From the NCBI GenBank assembly GCA_963791615.1, contig CAWBTE010000005.1:372001-436000 (forward strand): 64,000 nt of DNA. Direction: 5' to 3'. The notes beneath the pieces are model-generated. The model was given only the letters and a program-made list of their open reading frames with translations. It was not told the DNA's origin and made no database searches. Below, in pieces: positions 1 through 8,651 of this stretch; position 1 is the stretch's first letter, and every line of letters starts with the position of its first letter. This DNA comes from CAILZL01 sp963791615. GTDB taxonomy: Bacteria; Pseudomonadota; Gammaproteobacteria; Steroidobacterales; Steroidobacteraceae. The translations under genes and the position numbers were made by a program.

Positions 1-459
1 CAGTGCAATTTCCGGCAGCACCGTGTAGTTGGCGAAGGTTGAGCAGCCCATGTAGTGATGGATCTTCTGGCCATTGATGGAGAAGCGGCTGGTGCCATCG
101 GGCATCACACCCTGCCCTTGCGTGCTGCGAATGGCCGTACACAGATTGGTCTTGTGTGAAGTACAGGACTTGCACTCGCGGCATTCAGGTGTGTACAGCG
201 GAATGACGTGATCGCCCTTCTTCAGCGACTTCACACCCGCACCCACCTCAACAACAACGCCTGCGCCTTCGTGACCAAAGATCACCGGGAACAAACCCTC
301 CGGATCAGCTCCCGAACGCGTGAACTCGTCGGTATGACACACGCCTGTGGCCTTGATTTCCACCAGCACTTCACCGGCCCGTGGTCCTTCCAGTTGTACG
401 GTCTCTATCGTTAACGGCGCACCTGCTTGCCAGGCCACTGCTGCTTTCACATCCATCAT
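1..459 (-). CDS. frmA: S-(hydroxymethyl)glutathione dehydrogenase / class III alcohol dehydrogenase, N-terminal part
   Basis: Partial gene running off the left edge; 153 N-terminal residues are present. This family oxidises S-hydroxymethylglutathione, formed from formaldehyde and glutathione, in the cytoplasm. Visible features are the catalytic-zinc Cys41 in the ATGVCHTDE motif, the GHE motif at 62-64, and the four structural-zinc cysteines 93, 96, 99 and 107. The tract VIPLYTPECRECKSC is typical of class III enzymes. Two ATG codons lie in tandem (457-459 and 454-456); either could start translation. The next gene is divergent, so the promoter must lie in 460-598. The family is clear; the exact subgroup rests on the N-terminal half only. 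Confidence 0.93.
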   Translation of the reverse strand, partial: MMDVKAAVAWQAGAPLTIETVQLEGPRAGEVLVEIKATGVCHTDEFTRSGADPEGLFPVIFGHEGAGVVVEVGAGVKSLKKGDHVIPLYTPECRECKSCTSHKTNLCTAIRSTQGQGVMPDGTSRFSINGQKIHHYMGCSTFANYTVLPEIAL

Positions 460-598
460 CCATACCTCAAGTTGAATTCCGGCTCCGGACACCGATTTCA
501 GGCATTGTGCCTGTGATCGTTTCTGCAGGTAAGATCAACCTTTGTACAGCCAGCCGCCCCTGCGACTGATCCATTCAACGTCTCACTTACGGTGCTGC

Positions 599-2062
599 AT
601 GTCCCAACAGAAAGCCGGCTGGCTCGCCACCAAACCCATTCACGATCTGCATGAAGCGGAGGCAGGACCGCAACTGAATCGCACGCTGAGTGCAACCTCA
701 CTGGTGGCGCTGGGCATTGGCGGCATCATTGGCACAGGTATTTTTGTGCTCACCGGCGTCGCCGCAGCCCAGCATGCCGGACCGGGCCTGATCCTGTCAT
801 TCGTGCTGGCGGCGGTAGCCTGTGGCTTTGCCGGACTGTGTTATGCCGAACTGGCCGCCATGATTCCCGTGTCCGGCAGTGCTTACTCCTATTCCTATGC
901 CACGCTGGGCGAATTTTTCGCGTGGTTCATTGGCTGGGATCTGATTCTGGAATATGGCTTTGCCGTATCGGCAGTCGCCGTGGGCTGGTCAGGCTATGTG
1001 AACAGTCTGTTGATACAGGTGGGCGTTCATCTGCCGGAAGCGCTCACCAGTGCGCCGCTGGCCAAGGGCGAAGGCCATTTCGCCATTACCACCACAGGTA
1101 GCGTGGTCAACCTGCCGGCGATGCTGGGTGTCGGACTGGTGACCTGGCTGTGCTACATCGGCATTCGTCAGTCAGCCTGGGTCAATAACCTCATCGTGGT
1201 CATCAAACTCGCGGTGATTCTGCTGTTCATCGGCTTTGGTGCGTTCTATATCTCGGTGGACAACTGGACGCCTTTCATTCCAGAGAACGTCACTGGCGAG
1301 TATGGCAAGTTCGGCTGGAGCGGTGTAGCGCAAGCCGCTGCCATCATCTTCTTTGCGTACATCGGCTTTGATGCAGTGTCCACTACCGCGCAGGAAGCGA
1401 AGAACCCGCAACGCGATCTGCCCATCGGCATTCTCGGCAGCCTGGTGGTATGCACCATTCTCTACATTGCCATGGCCGCCGTGATGACCGGCATGGTGCC
1501 CTACAGTGAACTGGATGTACCGGCGCCGGTCGCGGTGGCGCTGGACCATCATCCCGAACTCAGCTGGCTATCGGGACTGATCAAGCTCGGCGCGATTGCC
1601 GGCATTACTTCGGTAATGCTGGTCATGATGCTGGGTCAGCCACGTATTTTCTTTGCCATGTCGAAGGATGGCCTGCTGCCAGCAGCCTTGCAGAAAGTTC
1701 ATCCCATCTATAGAACACCGCATGTTGCCACTCTGATTACCGGTGGCTGCGCAGCCGTGATCGCGGGCATATTGCCCATCGGTCTGCTGGGTGAACTGGT
1801 ATCCATCGGCACCTTGCTCGCCTTTGTCATGGTGTGTCTGGGCGTACTGGTGTTGCGCTATACCAAACCCGATCAGCCTCGTCCGTTCAAGGTACCCGCG
1901 CCATGGTTTACCTGCCTTGCAGGCGTTTTGGTATGCAGCTTCATGATGTACTCACTGCCCACCGATACATGGATACGCTTGCTGGTGTGGACGGTAATTG
2001 GTCTGGTGATCTATTTCACTTACAGCCGCAAGCACAGCGTATTGCGCAACAGTCAACGCTGA
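599..2062 (+). CDS. APC-superfamily amino acid permease (cationic amino acid transporter type)
   Basis: Inner-membrane amino-acid transporter of about 487 residues with roughly 12 hydrophobic segments. The first helix carries the APC substrate-binding motif GGIIGTGIF at residues 41-49, and the FFAYIGFDAV segment is typical of CAT/YfnA-like permeases. The ATG at 599 (MSQQKAGW) is preferred over the in-frame TTG at 542 because the extra 19 residues look unlike family N termini. A hydrophilic tail of about 40 residues precedes helix 1, as in relatives. The gene stands alone, divergent from the alcohol dehydrogenase. It ends just before a family B palindrome. The substrate cannot be read from sequence. 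Confidence 0.9.
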   Translation: MSQQKAGWLATKPIHDLHEAEAGPQLNRTLSATSLVALGIGGIIGTGIFVLTGVAAAQHAGPGLILSFVLAAVACGFAGLCYAELAAMIPVSGSAYSYSYATLGEFFAWFIGWDLILEYGFAVSAVAVGWSGYVNSLLIQVGVHLPEALTSAPLAKGEGHFAITTTGSVVNLPAMLGVGLVTWLCYIGIRQSAWVNNLIVVIKLAVILLFIGFGAFYISVDNWTPFIPENVTGEYGKFGWSGVAQAAAIIFFAYIGFDAVSTTAQEAKNPQRDLPIGILGSLVVCTILYIAMAAVMTGMVPYSELDVPAPVAVALDHHPELSWLSGLIKLGAIAGITSVMLVMMLGQPRIFFAMSKDGLLPAALQKVHPIYRTPHVATLITGGCAAVIAGILPIGLLGELVSIGTLLAFVMVCLGVLVLRYTKPDQPRPFKVPAPWFTCLAGVLVCSFMMYSLPTDTWIRLLVWTVIGLVIYFTYSRKHSVLRNSQR

Positions 2063-2076
2063 TGCTGATTTCTTAT

Positions 2077-2110
2077 CCCCTCTCCCTGAGGGAGAGGGCC
2101 GGGGTGAGGG
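2077..2110. repeat. Family B palindromic repeat, left flank of the DUF559 gene
   Basis: A perfect palindrome of the CCCTCTCCCTGAGGGAGAGGG type followed by GGGGTGAGGG. It lies in inverted orientation to the copy at 2446-2480, so the two bracket the DUF559 gene. Related copies lie at 32421-32440, 35309-35339 and 56405-56502. Confidence 0.85.
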
Positions 2111-2127
2111 TAATTCCGAATCCAAAA

Positions 2128-2484
2128 ATGGAGCACACAATGCAAGGAAGCAACAACGCCAAAATCCTACGCCAGAACCAAACCAACGCAGAAAAAGCCC
2201 TATGGTACCAACTGCGCGACCGCCGACTAACCAACTACAAATTCCGCCGCCAAGTCACTATCGGTCACTACGTCGTCGATTTCGTCTGCATGTCAGCAAG
2301 ATTGATTGTTGAACTCGACGGTGGGCAGCATGCTGGGCAAGTTACTTACGATGAGGCACGTACTCATTACTTGCAGCGTGAAGGCTATGAAGTGCTGCGC
2401 TTCTGGAACAACGAGGTGCTGACAAATATGGAAGGTGTATTGAACACCCTCACCCTAGCCCTCTCCCTCAGGGAGAGGGGATAA
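2128..2484 (+). CDS. DUF559 endonuclease-like protein
   Basis: Small protein of about 118 residues (ATG 2128; ATG 2140 is also possible). DUF559 proteins share the restriction-endonuclease-like fold of very-short-patch repair nucleases. The conserved core is visible as LRDRRLTNYKFRRQ, then VVDFVC, IVELDGGQH and a final LRFWNNEV. Asp and Glu in VDF and VELDG match the expected catalytic acids. The last residues, LALSLRERG, and the stop are encoded inside the right-hand family B palindrome. G+C is lower than in its neighbours, which fits a mobile cassette. The biological role of the family is not established. Confidence 0.85.
   Translation: MEHTMQGSNNAKILRQNQTNAEKALWYQLRDRRLTNYKFRRQVTIGHYVVDFVCMSARLIVELDGGQHAGQVTYDEARTHYLQREGYEVLRFWNNEVLTNMEGVLNTLTLALSLRERG
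2446..2480. repeat. Family B palindromic repeat, right flank of the DUF559 gene
   Basis: CCCTCACCC followed by a CTCTCCCTCAGGGAGAG palindrome. It is the inverted partner of 2077-2110 and overlaps the last dozen codons of the DUF559 gene. Confidence 0.85.
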
Positions 2485-2679
2485 AGCTCCGTCTGCTGTT
2501 AGCGACTATCCCGTCGCAACCATCCTGCTGCTGCGCTGCTTGCGTGCACCGATCAGTGCTCCTGCCTTATCGCAGTGCGGCTGCTTCAACACTTCGTACA
2601 ACTGCAATAACAGTTCTGCATACTTGGTACATGACTTGCTTGTCTTGTATCAATGACTCTCAGGAGTTGAGTCATTCCC

Positions 2680-3516
2680 ATGCCGCAGCCATCACTCAAG
2701 TACCTCAAGACATTTCATCTTGCCGCCAAACATCAGAGCTTCAAAGCCGCTGCGGATGAACTGTGCATTACCGCCTCTGCCGTCAGTCATCAGATCAAGA
2801 CGCTGGAAGCGCAGCTGGGCATACCCCTGTTTGATCGCGGCCCGCATTCGCTGACACTCACCGAAGCAGGCGCCAGTTATCTGGAAAATCTCGACACCCT
2901 GTTCTCGCGCATTGAATCTGCCACCGAACAACTTCGCGAACGTTACAGCCGCAATGTCGTGCGCCTGCAAGTGCCGCCCTTCTTCGCCAGCGAACTGCTG
3001 CTGCCACGTCTCAATAACTTCAGTCATTTGCATCCAGACATAGACTTGCAGATCGCAACCCGCATGATTCCACAGGCGGAACACGCGGCGGATGCCGATG
3101 TTTCCGTCACGGTGGGCACAGGTCCCTGGCCGGAGCTGGAGACAGTGCATCTGTTTCCGCAGTCATTCGTACCCGTATGCACGCCCGAGCTGCTGCCAAA
3201 ACTGCGCATTCGCAGCGCAGCTGATTTCGCCAACCACACACTGATTGTGCATAGCAGTCGTCTGGCGCTATGGGATCAGTGGGCCGCCATGCATGGGTTG
3301 TCTGATCTGAATCCACGTCAACTGATTCGCTTCGACTCCATGTCAGCAGCGGTACACGCAGCAGAGACCGGTGTCGGCATTGCACTGGTCTCAATGCCAC
3401 TATCTGCCGGACGAATCGCAGCAGGTAGCCTGGTCAGGGTGCTGAAGTCCGAAGTGCTGACGGGTGAAAGTTATTTTCTGGTTGCAAGGCCTGAAGACCA
3501 TGAGCGCCCGCCGTGA
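2680..3516 (+). CDS. LysR-family transcriptional regulator, GcvA-like, with an early stop
   Basis: 278-residue LysR regulator. The N-terminal winged helix-turn-helix reads LKYLKTFHLAAKHQSF, then AAADELCITASAVSHQIK and LFDRG; a periplasmic-binding-like effector domain follows. The ATG is preceded by CAGGAG. GcvA-like proteins normally run about 20 residues further. Here TGA at 3514-3516 is followed in the same frame by 22 more sense codons (TQLFNWLAQQFCEP and on) to TAG at 3583-3585, and that segment resembles the usual family C terminus. The stop is therefore probably a recent nonsense change or a sequencing error. No target gene is obvious next to it. Confidence 0.85.
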   Translation: MPQPSLKYLKTFHLAAKHQSFKAAADELCITASAVSHQIKTLEAQLGIPLFDRGPHSLTLTEAGASYLENLDTLFSRIESATEQLRERYSRNVVRLQVPPFFASELLLPRLNNFSHLHPDIDLQIATRMIPQAEHAADADVSVTVGTGPWPELETVHLFPQSFVPVCTPELLPKLRIRSAADFANHTLIVHSSRLALWDQWAAMHGLSDLNPRQLIRFDSMSAAVHAAETGVGIALVSMPLSAGRIAAGSLVRVLKSEVLTGESYFLVARPEDHERPP

Positions 3517-3719
3517 ACACAGCTGTTCAACTGGCTGGCGCAGCAATTCTGTGAACCAGTACAGACCAAGCTGCATTTGGCCTAGCGCAACAAAGCATCA
3601 TTTGCTGCATTGCACTCAAGCGCATAACTTCTCACCGTCGATGCGGATTGCCGAAACACAGATGCAATTGGCGATCAGCATCCGACACGGTCTTTATGAG
3701 TTAACGCTGGAGGATCATC

Positions 3720-3794
3720 ATGATAGTTATTGCAATCGTGTTTCTGGTAGGTGTCGCCCTGCTGCTTTCACTGCAGGTCGGCGCAGATGGCTGA
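3720..3794 (+). CDS. Tiny single-pass membrane peptide (24 aa)
   Basis: Short frame MIVIAIVFLVGVALLLSLQ ending VGADG. Apart from the last few residues it is one hydrophobic helix. A strong ribosome-binding site, GGAGG, lies about seven bases before the ATG, and a clear rho-independent terminator follows at 3826. No database family is recognised. The combination of strong start signal, membrane-helix composition and terminator makes translation plausible. It could be a small membrane regulator or a type I toxin-like peptide; neither is shown. Confidence 0.45.
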   Translation: MIVIAIVFLVGVALLLSLQVGADG

Positions 3795-3825
3795 CACGCG
3801 AACAACATTCACTTCCAACCTTCAT

Positions 3826-3862
3826 AAAAGCGAGCCGGTCAAAATTACCCGCTCGCTTTTTT
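3826..3862. terminator. Rho-independent terminator, probably bidirectional
   Basis: Perfect 10-bp stem (AAAAGCGAGC at 3826-3835 with GCTCGCTTTT at 3851-3860) around a 15-base loop, followed by more T. The A-rich left arm gives a U-tract on the minus strand too. It therefore serves both the small rightward gene and the leftward DUF4153 gene. Confidence 0.85.
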
Positions 3863-3871
3863 ATGGCCGGG

Positions 3872-5656
3872 CTAATCCACTGACACTGCCTTGATTTCCG
3901 GCGAGAAGCGGAATCGATACTGCCCAATGATCAAGTCACGCCATGCAACCGCTTCCGTTGCGAACTTCCCGGCTGACATTGAATTTAACAAGTCGGCAAC
4001 CTTTGCTGTGTAGTCTTGGGTGGCAACAATACCCGCGTACTTCCACGCCGTATCCGCCTGCTGATACACATAGCCGCGTGTGCTGGAGAACAGAATGAAC
4101 TCCTCCACACCATCCGCATTCAGGTCAACGATCAATCCCGTCGGCTGGGCGTCCGGCATGCCATTGAGACGAATTGGCGAAGTCGCGTTCGCCAGCTCCG
4201 TACTCAGAAAAGCCTGCAAAACAGGATCGATGCTGCGCCCTGCCGGAAACACCACCAGAGTTTCCAGCCATTGCGGATCAGGCGCCGTTTGCGCCGACCA
4301 GCGATTGTCCTGCTTCTGCATGGCGATTGCGCGCTGGCTCAATTTCTTGTCCTGGCTGTTGGTCAGCAACGCAAGACGATCACGGCCATAACGTCCGGCA
4401 TCAAAACGCAGATAGTGCAAGGGCGAGCCATTACGGTATTCATCGGCATCGCGACTGTCAGACTGCCAGGTTGGCGCGCGCTGATACTGACTGTTGGCCG
4501 ACAGCCGGTAGGGTGACAGCACTGGCGTGAGCATGAGCGCCATCACAACAATCAGCCCAACAGCAACGGCCCTGTTGACTGTGGCAATGCCGGCCATCCA
4601 GAGACCCCTGCCTGCCGCCGCAAAGGTATAACCGACAGCATAGACCAGCGCCTCGGTTGCCACTACGAAGGCCCAGACACGTGCGATAGTCAGGCCGTAT
4701 TCCGCGCTACGTATGTACAACGAATACAGGGCAGTGAGCGCCACGATCACCAGCAGCGGCATGCACAGACGCAATGTATTGCTGATCCAGGCCGGATAGG
4801 GACGATCCAGTGTGCCATCGCGAAACGCCGCGTTGATAAACAGCACCACCACGGCAATCAGCCAGAGCAACCAGGCTGCACCAATGGCACGTTGGCCAGT
4901 GAACAACAGATTCGGCAATTTCAGCACCAGCGCGACGGTAAACAGCGCCAGAATCAGTCCGGCAATCACCGCCAGCCACTTCAGCACACTGAGTATCTGT
5001 TCGAGCACTATCTCGGTCCAGCGCCCGATTGAACCAATCAGATGCAGAGCCAGGCCAAAGGTAATGGCCGTGACCGGATAAATGAAGATGGGCTCGTCAA
5101 ACAACTCCTTGAAGAAGGCTATGCCCAGCATGTTGAACAGCCCCTGCCATAGGAACAGCAATGCCCAGAACAAACCGGTGAATACACCGGCTTCGCCGAG
5201 GATGAGAATGTTGCGCCAGGCAACGCTGAACAGTTGTTGATACTGCGGCGTCCACTTTCCGGAAGCCAGACGACACTGCAAAAAAGGCAGCAGATGCAGT
5301 ATCAGGAGGGCTAACACCGGCACCAAGGGCCAAGTCGCCTCAAACTCACCGCGCCCATTTTTATCCAGCGTCACGACGGCAGCGCCGTGGTGCCAGCCAA
5401 AGTAAAAGAACGCCACGCCCAATATGCCCAGCAGGTACCAGGCAATTGCGGTTCTGGTGTGAGTGGCCAACAGCTGTAGCGACAACGGCACGATCAAGGT
5501 CACGGCATACAACGCAATCAGCCAGGCTGGCTCCGTAGCGGGCCAGTGCTGGTCTTTGACGCTGAGATGCAGACCATAGAGCACCCAGCCCTGAACTACG
5601 GCGGCCAGCAGGATGATGTGCAGTTCACGCCGGTCGGCAATGGCGATTTTTTCCAT
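3872..5656 (-). CDS. DUF4153 multi-pass membrane protein
   Basis: 594-residue inner-membrane protein. The first ~390 residues form about ten hydrophobic helices; the rest is a soluble, probably periplasmic, C-terminal region. The helix pattern and the GEAGVFTGLFWALLFLW and LFDEPIF segments match DUF4153. Function is unknown. It starts at ATG 5654-5656 (MEKIAIAD), about 24 bases after the lysR stop, so it may be the last gene of the leftward osmC-MFS-lysR operon. It ends at the shared terminator at 3826-3862. Confidence 0.8.
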   Translation of the reverse strand: MEKIAIADRRELHIILLAAVVQGWVLYGLHLSVKDQHWPATEPAWLIALYAVTLIVPLSLQLLATHTRTAIAWYLLGILGVAFFYFGWHHGAAVVTLDKNGRGEFEATWPLVPVLALLILHLLPFLQCRLASGKWTPQYQQLFSVAWRNILILGEAGVFTGLFWALLFLWQGLFNMLGIAFFKELFDEPIFIYPVTAITFGLALHLIGSIGRWTEIVLEQILSVLKWLAVIAGLILALFTVALVLKLPNLLFTGQRAIGAAWLLWLIAVVVLFINAAFRDGTLDRPYPAWISNTLRLCMPLLVIVALTALYSLYIRSAEYGLTIARVWAFVVATEALVYAVGYTFAAAGRGLWMAGIATVNRAVAVGLIVVMALMLTPVLSPYRLSANSQYQRAPTWQSDSRDADEYRNGSPLHYLRFDAGRYGRDRLALLTNSQDKKLSQRAIAMQKQDNRWSAQTAPDPQWLETLVVFPAGRSIDPVLQAFLSTELANATSPIRLNGMPDAQPTGLIVDLNADGVEEFILFSSTRGYVYQQADTAWKYAGIVATQDYTAKVADLLNSMSAGKFATEAVAWRDLIIGQYRFRFSPEIKAVSVD

Positions 5657-5680
5657 GGTGATTGTCCTTGTCTTCTGGTT

Positions 5681-6568
5681 TCAATGATCCGGTTGCTGCA
5701 AGTGCTCAAGCAACAGTTTTGCCGCCGCATGCAGTTCACCCTGGCGCGTGCATAACAGTAATTGCCGCTGCGCCCAGTTATTACTCAGCGGAATGCTGGT
5801 CAGTCGCAACGACTGCACATAGGGTGAAGTGGCGGCGCGCGGCACGATGCTGATGCCCAATCCTGCTGCGACCATCGCACACGCCGCATCGAAGCTGGTG
5901 ACCTGAATGCGCAAATTCATTTGTTTGCCCGCATCGGCAGCAGAACGCAGCAACAGGTGATGCAATGAACTGTCGGCATGCAGACCGACGAAGGGCTGAT
6001 CCAGCACTTGCTCAAAAGAAACATTTGTCTGCTGACTCAGTGGGTGGTCTGGCCGTGTCACCAGCACCAGCTCATCGGCACGAAACGGTATCGTGATCAA
6101 TCCGGTCATCGCCGGCTGCTCACTCATAATCCCCAGGTCAGCACGATTGTCAGCCACTGCCTGGGCGATGGTGCTGCTCACCTGTTCTTCAAGTTGAATC
6201 TGCACATCCGGATGCCGCTTCATGAAGCTGGCCAGTGCATCGGGCAGGAATTCAACGATCGCGGAGATGTTCGCGAATATCCGTACCTGCCCACGGACCC
6301 CCGAGGCATGCTGGCGCAGTTCATGTTCGAGCTGATCGGCCTGATACAACAGTGCGCGTGCCTTGGTCAGCAGTGCATGACCCGCTGCAGTGAGCTCTAC
6401 GCCTTTTGCACCGCGCACCAGCAGCGGGGTACCGAATTCGCTTTCCAGTTCCGACAGGCGCTTGCTCACCGCCGACGCCACGGTATGTGCGCGCTCGGCA
6501 GCCTTGGCAATGCTGCCGGCTTCGGCGACTGCCACGAATAATTCAAGATCGCGAAAATCAAAACGCAT
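5681..6568 (-). CDS. LysR-family transcriptional regulator
   Basis: 295 residues. The N-terminal winged helix-turn-helix contains FRDLELFVAVAEAGS, AKAAERAHTVASAVSKRLSELE and GTPLLVRG. The C-terminal co-inducer domain is complete and ends in LQQPDH. Its start overlaps the end of the MFS gene by 11 bases, so it is translated from the same leftward message as osmC and the transporter. It may respond to that transporter's substrate. Co-directional placement downstream of its likely partners is unusual, since LysR regulators are more often divergent. Confidence 0.88.
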   Translation of the reverse strand: MRFDFRDLELFVAVAEAGSIAKAAERAHTVASAVSKRLSELESEFGTPLLVRGAKGVELTAAGHALLTKARALLYQADQLEHELRQHASGVRGQVRIFANISAIVEFLPDALASFMKRHPDVQIQLEEQVSSTIAQAVADNRADLGIMSEQPAMTGLITIPFRADELVLVTRPDHPLSQQTNVSFEQVLDQPFVGLHADSSLHHLLLRSAADAGKQMNLRIQVTSFDAACAMVAAGLGISIVPRAATSPYVQSLRLTSIPLSNNWAQRQLLLCTRQGELHAAAKLLLEHLQQPDH

Positions 6569-7742
6569 GGGCGGCTACGCTACGTGACTGCTTCGGTCGC
6601 AGCAACAAGCACAAGAACAAGGCGCAGCTACTGATGATGCACAGCGCCGCGAACACACTGCGATAACTGCCGCTAACTTCGCGCAGCACACCGCAGGCAT
6701 AGGGACCCAGAGCTGAAATGAGGTAACCACCACTGCACATCATGGCGGTCCAGCTGCCGGCGGTATCTGCGCAGTCGCTGTAGTCCAGCGGCAGAATCAA
6801 GGCGAGTGCAAACAGACTGGCGGTGCCGGCACCCAGCAGTGACATCCACAGTAGCGGTGCACTCAACGGCGCAAACCACATGCCCAGCAGGCCGGTCACT
6901 GTGCAGGCTCCACCCAGAACCAGGGCGGGACGACGGTCACGAGGTTGCGAAGGCAACAGACTGACCAACATCGTTCCGACGAGCTGCAACAGAGTGAACA
7001 CGCCCAGCAACCGGCCGGCGTGTGTGGCGCTCAGGCCGAGGTTGATATAAGCGGGGGCCAGCCACGCCAGTAATGCAAAAAAGACCAGACTGTGCAGTCC
7101 GAACACCAGCATCAATAGCCATGCGCGCGGTTGACCCCATGGCAATGGCGATGTCCGGTGCGCATTCATCACAGGTGGCATACCAGCGGTGACGTGGTGC
7201 CAGTACCACGCTGCGACAAAGGCCAGCAGCGCCCAGCTGGCCAGTGCCATCGGCCAGCCAAGATGGTTACTCAATGGAGCCGTGCTGGTGGCCCCAATGG
7301 CCGCGCCCAGACATAGCGCGGTGGCCACCCAACTGCTGATACGCGTGCTGCTGGCCGGAAATTCCTGCTTGATGTACATGTTGAGCAGCGGGCTGAGTAC
7401 GGCAAGGCAGATGCCAATCAGCAGTGTGCTGCCCAGTTGCGCCACCATGCTGACGTGCAGGCGCAGCAGCGTGGCGATACCGATGATCAGCGTGGCACCC
7501 AGAATGGTCAGGCGCTCACCATAGCGGCGCTTGAGCGGCAGCGCGGCCGACGCGAATAGTCCGATGCAAATCACCGGCAGGCTGGTGAGCAGCCCGGCGA
7601 TACCATAGGAAAGATGCAAGTCACTGCGAACCAATTCCAGCACCGGCCCCAGGGAAGCCAGCGCCGGACGCAGATTCAATGCCACCAGCAGCAGCGCCAA
7701 CAGCACGCCGGATTCAGCTGGCTTGGTTGTGTCTGATTTCAC
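6558..7742 (-). CDS. MFS transporter, CynX/NimT (cyanate transporter-like) family
   Basis: 394-residue inner-membrane carrier with about 12 hydrophobic segments. The N-terminal region ALNLRPALASLGPVLE is characteristic of the CynX/NimT branch of the major facilitator superfamily. The start is taken as GTG 7740-7742 (KSDTTKPAES follows). Its first bases overlap the osmC stop as GTGA, which implies translational coupling. Longer frames would extend well into osmC. The substrate is unknown; no cyanase gene is present nearby. Confidence 0.82.
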   Translation of the reverse strand: MKSDTTKPAESGVLLALLLVALNLRPALASLGPVLELVRSDLHLSYGIAGLLTSLPVICIGLFASAALPLKRRYGERLTILGATLIIGIATLLRLHVSMVAQLGSTLLIGICLAVLSPLLNMYIKQEFPASSTRISSWVATALCLGAAIGATSTAPLSNHLGWPMALASWALLAFVAAWYWHHVTAGMPPVMNAHRTSPLPWGQPRAWLLMLVFGLHSLVFFALLAWLAPAYINLGLSATHAGRLLGVFTLLQLVGTMLVSLLPSQPRDRRPALVLGGACTVTGLLGMWFAPLSAPLLWMSLLGAGTASLFALALILPLDYSDCADTAGSWTAMMCSGGYLISALGPYACGVLREVSGSYRSVFAALCIISSCALFLCLLLRPKQSRSVAAHAF

Positions 7743-8170
7743 GCCGCAGCGGGGCCGGCGTCGCGGATTGCAAAATCGTGGGTGATAGTGGCCACCGCAC
7801 CCAGCATGGCCGTAGCAGAGCAATATTTCTCTGCGGACAGTTTGATGGCGCGTTCCACCTTGTTGGCGTCCAGCTTTGTGCCGGTGACGATGAAGTGCAT
7901 CTTGATCTGTGTGAACACCTTGGGATCCGTGGTGGCGCGCTCCGCTTCGATTTCCACTTCGCAGTCGCTAATCGCTTCCCGCCCGCGCTTGAGAATCAGC
8001 ACAACGTCAATCGCTGCGCAGCCACCCAATCCCACCAGCAGCATTTCCATCGGCCGAGGGCCCAGATTCCGGCCACCGATGTCAGGCGCGCCGTCCATCA
8101 CCACGGCGTGCCCCGAACCGGTCTCACCGACAAACATCATGTCCTGTACCCATTTGACCCGCGTTTTCAT
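7739..8170 (-). CDS. OsmC-family protein (YhfA-like)
   Basis: 143 residues. OsmC/Ohr proteins reduce organic peroxides using two cysteines or bind related thiol-reactive molecules. The protein matches the YhfA branch: RVKWVQ at the start, GPRPMEMLLVGLGGCAAIDVV around the first Cys, then LSAEKYCSATAML with the second. ATG 8168-8170 is chosen over an upstream ATG because it follows GAAGG at good spacing and matches the family N terminus. It is first in the leftward operon with the MFS carrier and lysR. Confidence 0.88.
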   Translation of the reverse strand: MKTRVKWVQDMMFVGETGSGHAVVMDGAPDIGGRNLGPRPMEMLLVGLGGCAAIDVVLILKRGREAISDCEVEIEAERATTDPKVFTQIKMHFIVTGTKLDANKVERAIKLSAEKYCSATAMLGAVATITHDFAIRDAGPAAA

Positions 8171-8242
8171 ATTTACCTTCGCTACATTCAATCAGGCTGG
8201 TGAGGGTAGCCGCTCAAGTCGCGACTGCAAATCCTGTGGACG

Positions 8243-8265
8243 AAAAAAAGCCCCTTGCGGGGCTT
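8243..8265 (-). terminator. Rho-independent terminator for leftward transcription
   Basis: On the minus strand, AAGCCCC-GCAA-GGGGCTT forms a seven-base stem and is followed by a run of T (A at 8243-8249 on the plus strand). It lies between the MarR gene and osmC. It could end the MarR message, or terminate or attenuate a leader RNA before osmC. Confidence 0.8.
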
Positions 8266-8651
8266 CTTCAATAAATCTATTTTTCTTTTTGCTCGAACAG
8301 GCTGGGTGTGATTTTTTTACTACAGCCCCGGTATCGCTACCGCCTTGGGTTATTCCTCCCCTCAAATCTCCGCTCGCCTGTCCTTCGGTCGGCGTGAGCC
8401 TTTCGGCTCGTTCCCCCCTTTTGTGCAGCCTCCTGTTACAGATTGTGCTGCAAGTCCCCGCATCTCTGCCTTGGCTGGGGCGGGAGAGTAAGGACTCTGT
8501 CTGTGTTTGTAAACAAGTTTGTGCCTGTGTGACTAAATGTAAATGCCTGCCGATACAGATACTTAGTCGTGTAGTAATTCCCTGTGAAGGATTCAACCTG
8601 GAAAGTCGATGCAGCTTGTACTCATCCTTGTGGCGCTGTTGCGCGGGAGCA
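8266..8651 (-). other. Structured non-coding stretch between the MarR gene and its terminator
   Basis: No credible protein is encoded in these 386 bases on either strand. Read leftward, it contains the perfect hairpin GAGCC-GAAA-GGCTC (8396-8409) with a GNRA loop, other short inverted repeats, and several GGA triplets, and it ends at the terminator at 8243-8265. This fits a small RNA, a long MarR 3' UTR, or an osmC leader. It does not match RNase P, 6S, tmRNA, 4.5S RNA or the common riboswitches by eye. Confidence 0.35.

Noticed and set aside
8466..8484. Minus-strand stretch AGCCAAGGCAGA resembling the 4.5S/SRP RNA core.
   Set aside because: The invariant GGUCAGG…GGAAGGAAGCAG part of the SRP loop is absent, and the flanks do not fold into the SRP hairpin. 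A chance match of 12 bases.
8281..8600. GGA triplets considered as a CsrB/RsmZ-type sponge RNA.
   Set aside because: The count is close to chance for this length and composition, and only one of the GGA triplets is plausibly in a hairpin loop.
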